In this document: one piece after another, positions 52,036-62,159 of the stretch | Layout of the letters: every line of letters begins with the position of its first letter | Position numbering within the stretch: position 1 is the stretch's first letter | Assembly (NCBI RefSeq): GCF_018362975.1 | Contig: NZ_CP074371.1 | Location: forward strand, 4,216,001 to 4,280,000 | DNA length: 64,000 nucleotides | Source: Nocardia tengchongensis | GTDB taxonomy: Bacteria > Actinomycetota > Actinomycetes > Mycobacteriales > Mycobacteriaceae | Direction: 5' to 3' | The notes under the pieces: generated by a model | Seen by the model: the letters and a program-made list of their open reading frames with translations, nothing else | Told to the model about the DNA's origin: nothing | The model's database searches: none | Program-made: the position numbers and the translations under genes

Positions 52036-53367
52036 ATGCCTCGTCAGCAGTACTCGTCTGTTCCGACTGGCCGGCGAACGATCAGCGTCGTCAAAGTCGC
52101 GGCCCTCGCGGCCCTCGCGGTGGCCGCGAGCTGCGCCGCGGTGACACCGGCCGCCGCCGAGCCGGTGAACGACTTCTATTACCCGCCACAGGAATTCGAT
52201 GCGACGCCGGGTGCGGTGATCAAGACCGAGGGGATGTCGGTGCTGCCGGCGGTCCCGGCCGCCGACGGGAGCTGGCCGTTGCCGGCGCAGCGGGTCATGT
52301 ACACCTCGCGCACCCAGAACGACACGCCCGTGGCCGTGACCGGCACGTTCATCGACTCCACCCGGCCGTGGCAGGGGCAGGGACCCCGGCCGACGGTGCT
52401 GATCGCCCCCGGCACGGTCGGGCAAGGTGATCAGTGCGCGCTGTCGCTGGCGTTCCCGACCGGCATGTACGCGAGCCTGACGCCGCCCACCTTCTCGGCC
52501 AATCAGGAGGCCATCGCCGCGTTCGCCTGGAACGCGCTCGGCGCGCGGGTCTTCGTCACCGACTACATCGGGATGGGCACACTCGGCATCCACACCTACG
52601 CGAACCGGATCGAGGAGGCGCACGCCGTACTCGACGCCGCGCGCGCCGCGAACCGGCTCGCGGGCACCGGCGCGGACACGCCGCTCGCGTTCTGGGGGTA
52701 TTCGCAGGGCGGCGGGGCGAGTGCCGCCGCGGCGGAGATGCAGCCGGGCTACGCCCCGGAGCTGAATCTGAAGGGCACGTGGGCCGGTGCTCCTACGGCG
52801 GATCTGTCGGCGATTCTGGATCGGATCGAGGGCAGTCTGATCGGTGGCGCGGTCGGCTTCGCGCTCAATGGATTTCTGGACCGGTACCCGGAACTGAAGC
52901 CCGAACTCGATGCGCGCGTGACTCCGGCGGGCCACGGGCTGCTCGACGAGCTGTCCAACGCGTGCATCGGTGACGTGATCGCGCTGCATCCGTTCCTGCG
53001 CACCAACGCGTTCACCGTCGATCAGCGGCCGCTGGTCGAGCACATGCGGGAAATCCCGGCGATCCAGCAGATTCTGCGGCAGCAGCGGATCGGATCGCTG
53101 ACCCCGGCCAGCCCGGTCCTGATCACCAGCGGTGTCAACGACGACACCGTGCCGTACGGCCAAGCCAAGCAGCTTGCAAACGATTGGTGTGCCGCGGGTG
53201 CGACGGTCACCTTCCGCACCGACGAATTGCCGCCGATCCTGCCGGGCGCGACCATTCCCAACCATTTCGGCCCGGAATTGATCGACGGCTTCGGAACGAA
53301 CAATGCGATCGGCTATCTGATGGATCGGCTGAACGGCACACCGCTCTCGGGATGCGCCTTCTCCTGA
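52036..53367 (+). CDS. Secretory lipase (LIP family)
   Basis: 443 residues. N-terminal signal (VVKVAALAALAVAASCAAVTPAAA), then a LIP alpha/beta hydrolase: RVMYTSRTQNDTPVAVTGTFI, VFVTDYIGMGTLGIHTY, nucleophile Ser223 in FWGYSQGG, and the acid in TSGVNDDTVPY. C-terminal His probably IPNHFGP. It likely hydrolyses lipid esters outside the cell. It is followed 45 bases later by a cholesterol oxidase, so both may act on host or environmental sterol esters. Divergent TetR. Confidence 0.9.
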   Translation: MPRQQYSSVPTGRRTISVVKVAALAALAVAASCAAVTPAAAEPVNDFYYPPQEFDATPGAVIKTEGMSVLPAVPAADGSWPLPAQRVMYTSRTQNDTPVAVTGTFIDSTRPWQGQGPRPTVLIAPGTVGQGDQCALSLAFPTGMYASLTPPTFSANQEAIAAFAWNALGARVFVTDYIGMGTLGIHTYANRIEEAHAVLDAARAANRLAGTGADTPLAFWGYSQGGGASAAAAEMQPGYAPELNLKGTWAGAPTADLSAILDRIEGSLIGGAVGFALNGFLDRYPELKPELDARVTPAGHGLLDELSNACIGDVIALHPFLRTNAFTVDQRPLVEHMREIPAIQQILRQQRIGSLTPASPVLITSGVNDDTVPYGQAKQLANDWCAAGATVTFRTDELPPILPGATIPNHFGPELIDGFGTNNAIGYLMDRLNGTPLSGCAFS

Positions 53368-53412
53368 GAACCGCAGCTACCGTCCGATTTTCGCCGATCA
53401 GTCAAGGTCACC

Positions 53413-55001
53413 ATGTCGAATATTTCGCGCCGCTCCCTGCTGTCCGGAGCTGCCGCCACCGCCGCCCTGCTCGCGACCGCTCCCCGGGCGGGAGCCGGAA
53501 TCGCCGCCCGGGTCAACAGGGTTCAGCTCACCCGTGAGGACCACCGGGTCATCGTCATCGGATCGGGTTTCGGTGGCGGGGTGACCGCGCTGCGCCTGGC
53601 CGAGGCCGGCGTCCCCGTCACCCTGCTCGAACGCGGCATGCGATGGCCCACGGGTCCGAACGCGCAGACGTTCCCGAACGCCACCTCGCCGGACAAGCGC
53701 ATGCTGTGGCATCGATCGAGCCCCGAATTGTTCGGCAAGCCGGTCGCTTTCGACAAGTTCACCGGACTGGTCGAGGCGGTGCCCGGCGAGAACATGACAG
53801 CGCTGTGCGCCGCCGGTCTGGGCGGCGGATCGCTTGTCTACCAGGGCATGTCACTGCAGCCGTCGGAGGCGGTGTTCGCCACCCACTTCCCCGGCGGTCT
53901 CGACTGGGCCGCGCTGGACAGCGTCTACTATCCCCGCGTCGCGCGCATGCTCGGCCTGGCGGTCGCACCCGATGAACTCGTCGAGACGCCGAACTACCGG
54001 GCCGCACGGGTTTTCGCCGAACACGCTCGCAATGCTGGGCTACCCGTGTCGAAGATCCCCATGCCGATCGACTGGAACTACGCGCTCGCCGAACTGCGCG
54101 GCGAGATGGCCGCCTCCTACACCAACGGCGCGGGCTCGCTCGGCGTGAACAATGGCGGCAAGCACACCGTGGATGTCACCTATGTCGCCGCGGCCGAGGC
54201 CACCGGCCGGGTCACCGTCGAGACCCTGCACGAGGTCACCGAAATCGAGCGTGCCCCTGACGGCCGCTGGGTCGTGCACGTGAATCGCACCGACACCGCG
54301 GGCACGGTGCTGGAGAACAAGATCCTCACCACCAATGCGCTGGTGCTGGCGGCGGGGAGCCTCAACACGACCCGCCTGCTGGTGCGCGCGGCCGCCAAGG
54401 GTCAGATCCCCGACCTCCCCGACGAGCTCGGCCGCGGCTGGGGCACCAACGCCGACCGCATCTACGTCTGGACCGCTCCCACGAGGAATTCGGCCTCGCC
54501 CAAGGCGGACCCGTCGTCTACGGCAGCCTGAACTGGGACCATCCGGACGGCGCGCACACCGTCATCCAGGCGTCGATCCCGCCGCTGTCCGTCGACGCGC
54601 ACAGCACCATGATGGTGGGCTACGGCGTGAGCACCGGCCGTGGCGAATTCCGCTACGACCCGGCCACCGACGCCGCCACCCTGCACTGGCCCGCCAACGG
54701 CGACAGCGCCATCCAGGACAACCACATCGGCCCTGCCGTCCACCGCATCGCCGGCCCGTCGAGCACCCTGCTCGACACCAACCTCGCCTTCCCCTCCACC
54801 TGGCATCCGCTCGGCGGCGCGAGCATGGGCACGGTCTGCGACCTCGACGGCCGCGTCCTGGGCCACCCCGGCCTCTACGTCCTCGACGGCGCCCTCATGC
54901 CCGGCAACACCGCGGCCTGCAACCCGTCGATGACGATCGCGGCGCTGGCCGAGCGAGCCCTCGACCGACTCGTGGCAACGGACGTGGGACAGGTGATTTG
55001 A
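53413..55001 (+). pseudogene. Class I cholesterol oxidase (GMC family), single-base frameshift
   Basis: About 530 residues over two frames. Tat signal (SRRSLLSGAAATAALLATAPRAGA), FAD fold VIVIGSGFGGGVTALRLAEAG, then GLGGGSLVYQGM. After the shift: TMMVGYGVSTG, the catalytic His in WHPLGGASMG and the catalytic Asn in AACNPSMTIAALAERAL, as in Streptomyces ChoA. The first frame stops near 54531, but restoring one C in the run at 54478-54480 rejoins it with the second. If real, the change destroys the enzyme. Product role: oxidation and isomerisation of cholesterol to cholest-4-en-3-one, exported. Confidence 0.88.
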
Positions 55002-55094
55002 TGTCAGCAGACCCCGCCGAAGGCATTCCAGCCGCCGACCGGAACTCCTGGTAGCTCAGGAATATTCGGCTGCTGCCGGTGATCGCCGATGGCG

Positions 55095-57181
55095 TCAGTA
55101 TGTCGAGGCGGTGGTGGTCGGCGGCATGATCGTGGCCGGTGTGGTCTTCGGCGGCGTAGTGGTCGGTGAGGTGGAGGTCGTGTTGGCGCCGACGGTGATG
55201 GTGATCGTCAGGTCCGGTGCCACCGCGGTGCCGGCCGTCGGGTTCTGGTCGATCACTTTGCCGATCTTCGCCGAATCGGTGACCGCGGCATAGATTTGCT
55301 TCACCGACCCCGACCAGCCGGCGGCTTTCAGTGCGGTGGTCACGGCGTCGGGGGACAGACCGGTCAGAGTGGGCACGGTGATCGTGGTCGGGCCGGACGC
55401 GACGTACACCGTGATGGTGGCACCGGCAGGCTGTTCGGATCCTGCGGCGGGCGCGAGTTCCACGACTGTCCCTTTGTCTCTTTTGTCCTCACGCTGAACC
55501 GTTTTGACGGTGAACCCGTCCTTCTCCAGCCGCGCTTTTGCCTGTGTGATCGCCATGCCGACCACATTCGGCACCGGAATGGTCTTCGCGGGCTGGGCGG
55601 TGGGTGTGGTGACGATCGGCTTGTCCGTGGTGACCGTTGGCGTGTCGGTGACCGACGTGTCGGTCGCCGGGGTCGTCGTGGGCGACTGTGACGTCGTCGC
55701 GTCGGACTTCGGGGATGGCTGATGGTCTCCGGTGTGCACCACCCAATATCCGAGGCCCGCCACGATGACAACCAGGGCGAACGCCACGACGATCCGTACG
55801 ACGGTGCCGCGTTTGCCGGGATTCGTTGTGCCGACACCGGTCCCGGTGCCAGTGTCCGATCCGGTGCCGATGTCCGATCCCGTGCGGGCGCCGATGCCGA
55901 TGGCGTCATGCTGCTCAGCGGGCATGGGCCCGGTGACCAGCCTGGTAGGTGCAGGCCCCGTATTCCGAAGGGTGGGTGCGGGTCCCGTGTTCTGCCGCGT
56001 CGGCGCGGTGCCGGTGACCCAGCGGGTCGGCGCGGACCCGGTCGCTTGGCGGGCGGGTGCGGGTCCGGTCGCCGGGAGCGTCGGCGCGGGCCCTGTTGTC
56101 TGACGCGCGGCTCCAGGCTCGTTGTCTCGGCGGGTGGGCGGAGGCCCCGTCGGGCGCGCGGGCAGTGGCGCGGGCGGCATCGTGGTGGCGTTGTGCCCGG
56201 GCTGCGTCACAAGGGATCTCGGTCCGCTGCGGTGAACGCTGGTCGACAGTCCCGTGTGCGGCGTCGTGTTCTGGCGCAGAATCCGCGAGGCGCTCCACGC
56301 CAGGTGGGTGCAGGTGGGGAACCGCCGCTCGGGATCCTTGGCCATGGCACGCGCGATCAGCTCGTCGAAACCTTGTGGCAGCGTGGGGTTCCGATCGGAG
56401 GGGACGGGCACCGGCTCGTAAGCGTGGCCGTAGACGATCTGCCCGACGTTCTGTCCCGGATACGGAGCCTCTCCGGTCAGCATGTGAAACAGCGTGCACC
56501 CCAACGAGTACACGTCGGCGCGGCGGTCGGCCTCGGCGGGCCGGGTCAGCCGTTCCGGCGCCGCGTACTGGAAACTGGCCAGGATCTCACCGTTCTGGGT
56601 GAGCTGGCGGCTCTCGTCGAGAGACTTGGCGATGCCGAAATCGGTGAGCAGGACGCGTTCCGGTCGTCCGTCGGCGAGCAGGATATTGGCCGGTTTCACA
56701 TCCCGGTGCAGGATTCCGGTGTCGTGGGCGTGGTCGAGCGCGGCGGCGGTTTCGGCGATGATGCGCACCGCGCGGGCCGGGTGCAGGGGGCCGTCGCGCA
56801 GGGCGCGCGCCACGTCGCTGCCGTCGACGAAGGTCATGGAGATCCACAGCCGGTCGTCTTCCTCGCCGCGGGCGTAGACGGTGACGATGTTCGGATGTTG
56901 CAGGGCGCAACCGTATCGGCCTCGCGCTGGAACCGGGCCCGGTGGGCTAGTTCGCCGCCGGGCAGGGTCAGCAGTTTCAATGCCACGAATCGTGGCAGGT
57001 CGCGGTCTCGGGCCTGATAGACCGCGCCCATCCCGCCGGCTCCCAGTTTTCGCAAGATCTGGTAGCCGGCGAACATCTCTCCGGGTTCGAGCGTGACTCC
57101 CACGGAAGGGATATCGCGTGACGGGCGCACACCGAAACGTTCGGCGTGTCGCGCTCGCGCGAGTCGGGCATTTTTGATCAT
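55095..57181 (-). pseudogene. PknB-like Ser/Thr protein kinase with PASTA domains, frameshift in the kinase
   Basis: About 695 residues. Kinase: glycine loop GAGGMGAVYQARD, VALKLL lysine, HRDVKPANILL, DFGIAKS. A Thr/Pro linker repeats TGPAPTR-like units about nine times, followed by a transmembrane helix (VVRIVVAFALVVIVAGLGYWVV) and two extracellular PASTA domains (VPNVVGMAITQAKARL; VPTLTGLSPDAVTTAL) that bind muropeptides in relatives. The frame breaks between FQREADTVA and LQHPNIVTVYARG; one missing base in GGG at 56903-56905 explains it. Start ATG 57181, or GTG 57103. Confidence 0.88.
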
Positions 57182-57323
57182 GGTGATGCCGTTGGCTCGC
57201 CGGACGCGGCAATGACCTTGTAGTCTTTCACAATTCGGTGGGCTGGTCCGGCTACTGTCTGGGCTGTCTTGCATCCACCGGGTACTGGAAGCAACCGGTC
57301 AACAGCAAAGGGGAACGCCGGAC

Positions 57324-57818
57324 GTGGACGTGGGAGCAGTGGCGGCGGCCGCGCAATCGGGTCGCAGCAGCGAAGCCATCGTCGCCGACACCGAGCAGCA
57401 GGTCATCGAACTGCTGACCAATATCGGGCGGTACTACCAGGCGATGTACAACCTCGGCGATATCCGTTCGCCGGGTGCGCAGTTGCGCGCGGCGTGCATG
57501 AAACTGCTGACCGTCGCCGACTGGCTGGACACGGCCCGCGACGAGCAGTTCCAGGAGACCCCGCCCGCGCCGGGGGAGATCCCGCAGGAGCAGAACCGTT
57601 CGCTGCCCCGGGTGGTGGCGGACTTCCTCGCCGAACACCCCGAGCAGACCTGGACTCCGGCCGAGGTGATCGCCGCGCTGCAGAGCCGCGGGGTGGAGTT
57701 GCCGATCAGCGCCCGCCATCACGTCGCGGTCGCGCTGGGGCGAATGGCGCAGCGCGACAACAGCAATGTGCGAAAGCTGGACCGAGGAAAGTACCAGTAC
57801 GCGGCCGACTCGGCCTAG
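57324..57818 (+). CDS. Hypothetical protein with C-terminal winged-helix-like region
   Basis: 164 residues. An N-terminal helical half (AIVADTEQQVIELLTNIGRYYQAMYNLGDIRSPGAQLRAACMKLL) and a C-terminal part with VVADFLAEHPEQTWTPAEVIAALQSRGVELPISARHHVAVALGRMAQR resembling a winged helix. AAGGGGAA precedes GTG 57324. It is divergent from the kinase gene. No family name recognised. Confidence 0.75.
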   Translation: MDVGAVAAAAQSGRSSEAIVADTEQQVIELLTNIGRYYQAMYNLGDIRSPGAQLRAACMKLLTVADWLDTARDEQFQETPPAPGEIPQEQNRSLPRVVADFLAEHPEQTWTPAEVIAALQSRGVELPISARHHVAVALGRMAQRDNSNVRKLDRGKYQYAADSA

Positions 57819-57836
57819 CGCTCGAGACGACTCGGC

Positions 57837-58436
57837 CTAGGAGATCCAGGCGATGAGTTCGTCGATGTAGGCCCGGAAGAGCGTGGCCATGTCCACGTTG
57901 TCGGGATCCACCAGCCATTGCAGCTGTAATCCGTCCATCATGGCGAAGACCTGCCGGGCGACGGCCGCGGGATCGATGTCCGCGCGCACACTGCCGTCGG
58001 CCCGGCCCGCGTCCAGGGCCGCGGCCAGGTAGTCCTGGAGTTTGCGGTAGCGCTGCTGCGCCCAGTCGTGCGCGGGGTGATCGGTGGTGACCGCCTCGCT
58101 GGTGAGCACCGTGAACAGCCGGACCAGCCCGGGCACGTGCGTATTGTGGTCGACCAGCTGGGCGAGGCGGATGAGGGCGTCCTTGCCGCGCAGCTGCTGG
58201 TCGAAGCCGAGGCGGTCGTAGTCGAGGCGGTCGCGGTAGTCGAGGACCGCGGACAGCAGCGCCGCCTTGTTGGGGAAGTAGTGCAGCACGCCGGGCTGGG
58301 ACAGTCCGCAGCGCTCGGCGATCTCGGCGATGGAGGTGGTGCGGTACCCGTTGTCGGCGAAGGCTTTCAGGGCCTGGTCGATGATCTGCTCGCGGCGGTC
58401 GTCGCCCCGGCTGCGGCGTCGAGGATGGGGCGTCAT
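57837..58436 (-). CDS. TetR-family regulator of the glycosidase operon
   Basis: 199 residues; HTH about 15-60 (YRTTSIAEIAERCGLSQPGVLHYFPNKAALLSAVLDYRD) and a TetR_C domain with DGLQLQWLVDP, typical of regulators beside glycoside hydrolases in actinobacteria. Start ATG 58436 (GTG 58448 possible); neither has a ribosome site, perhaps leaderless. It is divergent from the hydrolase-GH3 operon. Confidence 0.9.
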   Translation of the reverse strand: MTPHPRRRSRGDDRREQIIDQALKAFADNGYRTTSIAEIAERCGLSQPGVLHYFPNKAALLSAVLDYRDRLDYDRLGFDQQLRGKDALIRLAQLVDHNTHVPGLVRLFTVLTSEAVTTDHPAHDWAQQRYRKLQDYLAAALDAGRADGSVRADIDPAAVARQVFAMMDGLQLQWLVDPDNVDMATLFRAYIDELIAWIS

Positions 58437-58589
58437 GAGGTGGGACACTAGTCAAGCGTGTTGATCAGGCAAAACCCGACCATGGTAACGAAACGATAAC
58501 GGTACCTAATGGTCACTCGGTAAACGTGGATTCCGCTGGCACACTCGAGCCCAGGCCGTACATGGCAGTACGAGGGAAGGGATCGCCGG

Positions 58590-59432
58590 ATGAGTCAGGC
58601 CCTGATCACACCGTTCACACTGCGGGGAGCCGCCGGGAAGCTGGCCGCCTGGGAAGCCGCACCGCCAGCCGGGGCCGAGCACCGCGGCACCGTGCTGCTG
58701 GTTCCGGGCTTCACCGGCTCCAAGGAGGACTTCGAGGCGATGCTGCCGCTGCTGGCGGACGCCGGCTATCGCGCGGTCGCCTACGACCAGCGTGGGCAGT
58801 GGGAATCCGAGGGTCCGGACGAGGTGTCGGACTACACCATGGCCGATTTCGTCGGCGATCTGCACGGCGTGGTCGATCAGATCTCGCCGGATGAGCCCGT
58901 GCACCTGGTCGGTCACTCCTTCGGCGGCTATGTCTCGCGCGTCGCGGTGATCGAGCGTCCCGCGCGGTTCCGCACCTTCACCCTGCTCGCCTCCGGCCCG
59001 TCCTCGGTGGAGGACATCAACTTCCCGCCGCCGCAGCTGGTCGCGCAGATGGTGGAAGCCGGTGGGCAGGAGACGATCTGGCAGCAGATGAGCGCGGTCA
59101 TGGCCCAGGCCGACCAGCAGCCCTCGCCGGAGCGAATGGAATTCCTGCGCGAGCGGATCCTGCGCACCAAGAAGGCCAACATCATCGGCATCCTCACCTG
59201 CATGGCCGAACCGCCGGTGAAAGACCCCGCCACGCTGCGCGATTCGGGCGTGCCGCTGCTGGTCGCGTACGGCGACACCAACGACCTGTGGGCGCCCGAG
59301 GTACACGCGGAGTTCGCGAAACAGCTGCACGCGAGGACCGCCGTCTACCCCGGCTCCGGCCACGTACCGAACGAGGATGTTCCCGACCGGGTCTGCGCGG
59401 ACCTGGTGACCTTCTGGAAGGAACGAGCATGA
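58590..59432 (+). CDS. Alpha/beta hydrolase
   Basis: 280 residues. VLLVPGFTGSKEDFEAMLP oxyanion region, AYDQRGQWES, nucleophile Ser110 in GHSFGG, acid Asp in VAYGDTNDLW, and His in GSGHVPNED. No signal peptide, cytosolic. Coupled to the GH3 gene by ATGA overlap, so it may deacylate a glycoside before or after sugar release (inference). Confidence 0.9.
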   Translation: MSQALITPFTLRGAAGKLAAWEAAPPAGAEHRGTVLLVPGFTGSKEDFEAMLPLLADAGYRAVAYDQRGQWESEGPDEVSDYTMADFVGDLHGVVDQISPDEPVHLVGHSFGGYVSRVAVIERPARFRTFTLLASGPSSVEDINFPPPQLVAQMVEAGGQETIWQQMSAVMAQADQQPSPERMEFLRERILRTKKANIIGILTCMAEPPVKDPATLRDSGVPLLVAYGDTNDLWAPEVHAEFAKQLHARTAVYPGSGHVPNEDVPDRVCADLVTFWKERA

Positions 59433-61804
59433 CCGACGCTATCGACGACCTGCTCGTGAAACTGGATCTCCCCGCCAAGATTCGCCTGATCTCGGGCGCG
59501 GGCTTCTTCCGCTTCGCCGGCGACGAGAGCATCGGGCTGGCCGAGATGCCGGTCTCCGACGGCCCCTCCGGAGTGCGCGGCGAGCAGTGGGACGAGCGCG
59601 ATCCGTCGGTGAGCCTGCCCTCGGGCACCGCCCTGGCCGCCACCTGGGACCGCGACCTGCTCACCGACATCGGCGCGCTCATCGCCGCCGAGGCGCGCCG
59701 CAAGGACGTGTACGCGGTCCTGGGCCCGACCATCAACCTGCACCGATCCCCGCTCGGCGGACGGCATTTCGAATGCTTCTCCGAGGATCCGATGCTCACC
59801 GCCGAGATCGCCGACGCCTACGTGCGCGCGGTCCAGGCGCACGGGGTGAGCGCGTGCCCGAAGCACTACGTCGCCAACGACTCCGAGAACGAGCGCTTCA
59901 CCGCCGACGTCATCGCCGACGAGCGCACCCTGCGCGAGCTGTACCTGTACCCGTTCGAGCGTTCCGTGGAAGCGGGCGCGTGGATGGTCATGGCCGCCTA
60001 CAACTCGGTCAACGGCGCGACCATGACCGAGAACGACCTGCTCGACGAACCGTTGAAGGGGGAGTGGGGCTTCGACGGCGTGGTGGTGTCGGACTGGACC
60101 GCGGTGCGCTCCACCGCGGGCGCGGCCAAGGGCAACGACCTGGCCATGCCCGGCCCGTGGGAGTTGTGGGGCGCGCCCCTGGAGCAGGCGGTGCGCGACG
60201 GGCAGGTCCCCGAATCCGCGATCGACGACAAGGTGCGGCGCATCCTGCGCTTCGCCGAGCGGGTCGGGGCGTTGCATGGAACGCCCACGCCCGTCCCGGC
60301 TTTCGGTGAGGACGCGGCGCGGCAACTGGTGCGCGAGGCCGCGTCCCTGGCCATGGTGCTCGCCACCAATGACGGCACCCTGCCGCTGCGCGAGCCCGCC
60401 CGCGTCGCGCTGCTCGGATCCGCCGCCGCCGAACCGCGATTCATGGGCGGCGGCAGCGCGACCGTGATCCCCACCCGCACCACCTCGCCGCTGCAGGGAC
60501 TCTCCGAGGTGCTGCCGGTGGTGTACACCCCGGGTGTGCACCTGAGCGAGAACATGATTCCGGTTCCGCTGGACCTGGTCACCGATCCCGAGACCGGCGA
60601 GCCCGGGCTCCGCCTGCGCTACCTCGACGGTGACACGGTGCTCGCGTCAGAGCATCGCGGCGCGGGCAGCCTCATGCTGTTCGGCAACCCGAATGCTGTG
60701 CAGGCCAAGACCATCGAACTACGCGGGCGGCTGCGCGCCGACATGGCGGGGGAATGGCGCATCGGTTTTGCCGGTGTCGGCGCGCTGACGCTGACTCTCG
60801 ACGGTGAGCAGGTGCTCGACGAGACCGTGCTGCCCGACGGGGCCGACCCGGTCGAGATGCTGCTGAACCCGCCGCAGCGGTTCGTGACCCGCACCCTCGC
60901 CGAGGGCGAGGAGGTCGATGTCCTGGTGCGCATGGCGCCCGGCGGCGGCTTCCCGGCAATGGGCATCACCTGCGCGGTCGGCCGCCCGCGCCGCTCGGAC
61001 GACGAGGAGTTCGCCGCGGCCATCGAGTTGGCGCGCACCAGCGACGTGGCGGTGGTCGTGGTCGGCACCACCGAGCAGATCGAATCCGAGGGCTTCGACC
61101 GCACCACGCTGCGGCTGCCCGGCCGGCAGGACGAGCTGGTGGCGGCCGTCGCCGCCGCCAACCCGCGCACCGTCGTGGTGGTGAATTCCGGTTCGCCCGT
61201 GGAGATGCCGTGGCGCGACGACGTCGCGGCGGTGCTGCTGACCTGGTTCCCCGGCCAGGAATTCGGTTCGGCGCTGGCGGACGTGCTCACCGGCGCGGCC
61301 GAACCTGGCGGCCGACTGCCCACCACCTGGCCCAAGACGATCGACGACGTCCCGGTGCTGAACACCAAGCCGGAGCCGGACAATGCGCTGCCGTACTCCG
61401 AGGGCATTCACATCGGCTACCGCGCGTGGCTGAAATCCGGTGTGGCCCCGGCATATCCGTTCGGGCACGGGCTCGGCTACACCACGTGGGAGCTCGACGG
61501 GCTGACGGTGTCGGGCCGGACCGCCACGGTCACCGCGCGCAATACCGGCGCCCGCGCCGGTCGTCAGGTCGTGCAGGCGTATCTGTCGCGCCCGGACAGC
61601 GCCGTCGATCGCCCGGTGCGCTGGCTGGCCGGATTCGCGGTGGTCGAGGCCGGGGCGGGTGAATCCGTCAGTGCCACCGTCGAATTGCCGAAGCGGTCCT
61701 TCGAGCACTGGACCGAGCAGGGCTGGGTCGTCGAGCCCGGCTCGTTCACGCTGCGCGTCGGCACCTCGGTGACGGCGCTTCCGCTCACCGCCGAGATCGG
61801 CTGA
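59429..61804 (+). CDS. GH3 beta-glucosidase with PA14 insert
   Basis: 791 residues. The N-terminal GH3 barrel carries nucleophile Asp222 in VVVSDWTAV, preceded by KHYVANDSENERF. The alpha/beta domain is split by a PA14-like insert (about 390-510; GRLRADMAGEWRIGFAGVG), and a fibronectin-III-like C-terminal domain ends the protein (TVTARNTGARAGRQVVQAYL). No signal peptide: cytosolic, like Bgl3B-type enzymes. ATG overlaps the hydrolase stop. A strong hairpin follows. Confidence 0.93.
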   Translation: MTDAIDDLLVKLDLPAKIRLISGAGFFRFAGDESIGLAEMPVSDGPSGVRGEQWDERDPSVSLPSGTALAATWDRDLLTDIGALIAAEARRKDVYAVLGPTINLHRSPLGGRHFECFSEDPMLTAEIADAYVRAVQAHGVSACPKHYVANDSENERFTADVIADERTLRELYLYPFERSVEAGAWMVMAAYNSVNGATMTENDLLDEPLKGEWGFDGVVVSDWTAVRSTAGAAKGNDLAMPGPWELWGAPLEQAVRDGQVPESAIDDKVRRILRFAERVGALHGTPTPVPAFGEDAARQLVREAASLAMVLATNDGTLPLREPARVALLGSAAAEPRFMGGGSATVIPTRTTSPLQGLSEVLPVVYTPGVHLSENMIPVPLDLVTDPETGEPGLRLRYLDGDTVLASEHRGAGSLMLFGNPNAVQAKTIELRGRLRADMAGEWRIGFAGVGALTLTLDGEQVLDETVLPDGADPVEMLLNPPQRFVTRTLAEGEEVDVLVRMAPGGGFPAMGITCAVGRPRRSDDEEFAAAIELARTSDVAVVVVGTTEQIESEGFDRTTLRLPGRQDELVAAVAAANPRTVVVVNSGSPVEMPWRDDVAAVLLTWFPGQEFGSALADVLTGAAEPGGRLPTTWPKTIDDVPVLNTKPEPDNALPYSEGIHIGYRAWLKSGVAPAYPFGHGLGYTTWELDGLTVSGRTATVTARNTGARAGRQVVQAYLSRPDSAVDRPVRWLAGFAVVEAGAGESVSATVELPKRSFEHWTEQGWVVEPGSFTLRVGTSVTALPLTAEIG

Positions 61805-61819
61805 GCGCTTCGCGGGTAA

Positions 61820-61849
61820 AGAGATCCGGCCGTTCGCGGCCGGATCTCT
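61820..61849 (+). terminator. Terminator after the GH3 gene
   Basis: Perfect 13-base stem AGAGATCCGGCCG / CGGCCGGATCTCT closed by a stable TTCG tetraloop, 16 bases after the stop. Confidence 0.88.
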
Positions 61850-62000
61850 GACATTCAGTGCCAGCGATTCCGCTGGGCTTTCGATCCGGATGCATTGTTG
61901 ACAAGATCATGTAATATCTGGCGACATCGAAAGGGGCTGCACGGCAACCCTTTTTGCACTCTTGATCGACTTCAGGGCGGTAGGGGGTATCCGGGGGGAA

Positions 62001-62108
62001 ATGAACAATATCGAGGCTTCGAAATATGTCGGAGCGCAGGGGCAGCTCGTCGACGCGGAGGGGGCGTTGATGGCGAGACGCAGGGGCCGGCTGCGCGCGA
62101 CGTGGTGA
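62001..62108 (+). CDS. Possible small protein upstream of the ParA-like gene
   Basis: 35 residues from ATG 62001 with GGGGGGAA just upstream: MNNIEASKYVGAQGQLVDAE, then a basic tail. It ends 51 bases before the ParA-like start. Could be a leader peptide or small partner; the rest of this 355-base gap holds only the hairpin before it. Confidence 0.4.
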   Translation: MNNIEASKYVGAQGQLVDAEGALMARRRGRLRATW

Positions 62109-62159
62109 CCACACGGATTCCGCAGCATCGACTGCCGCTCGCACCAAAGGAATCTCGCG

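Noticed and set aside
58448..58590. Partial palindromes between TetR and the hydrolase operon
   Set aside because: GGTA...TACC and ACCAT...ATGGT arms exist but no single convincing operator could be fixed.
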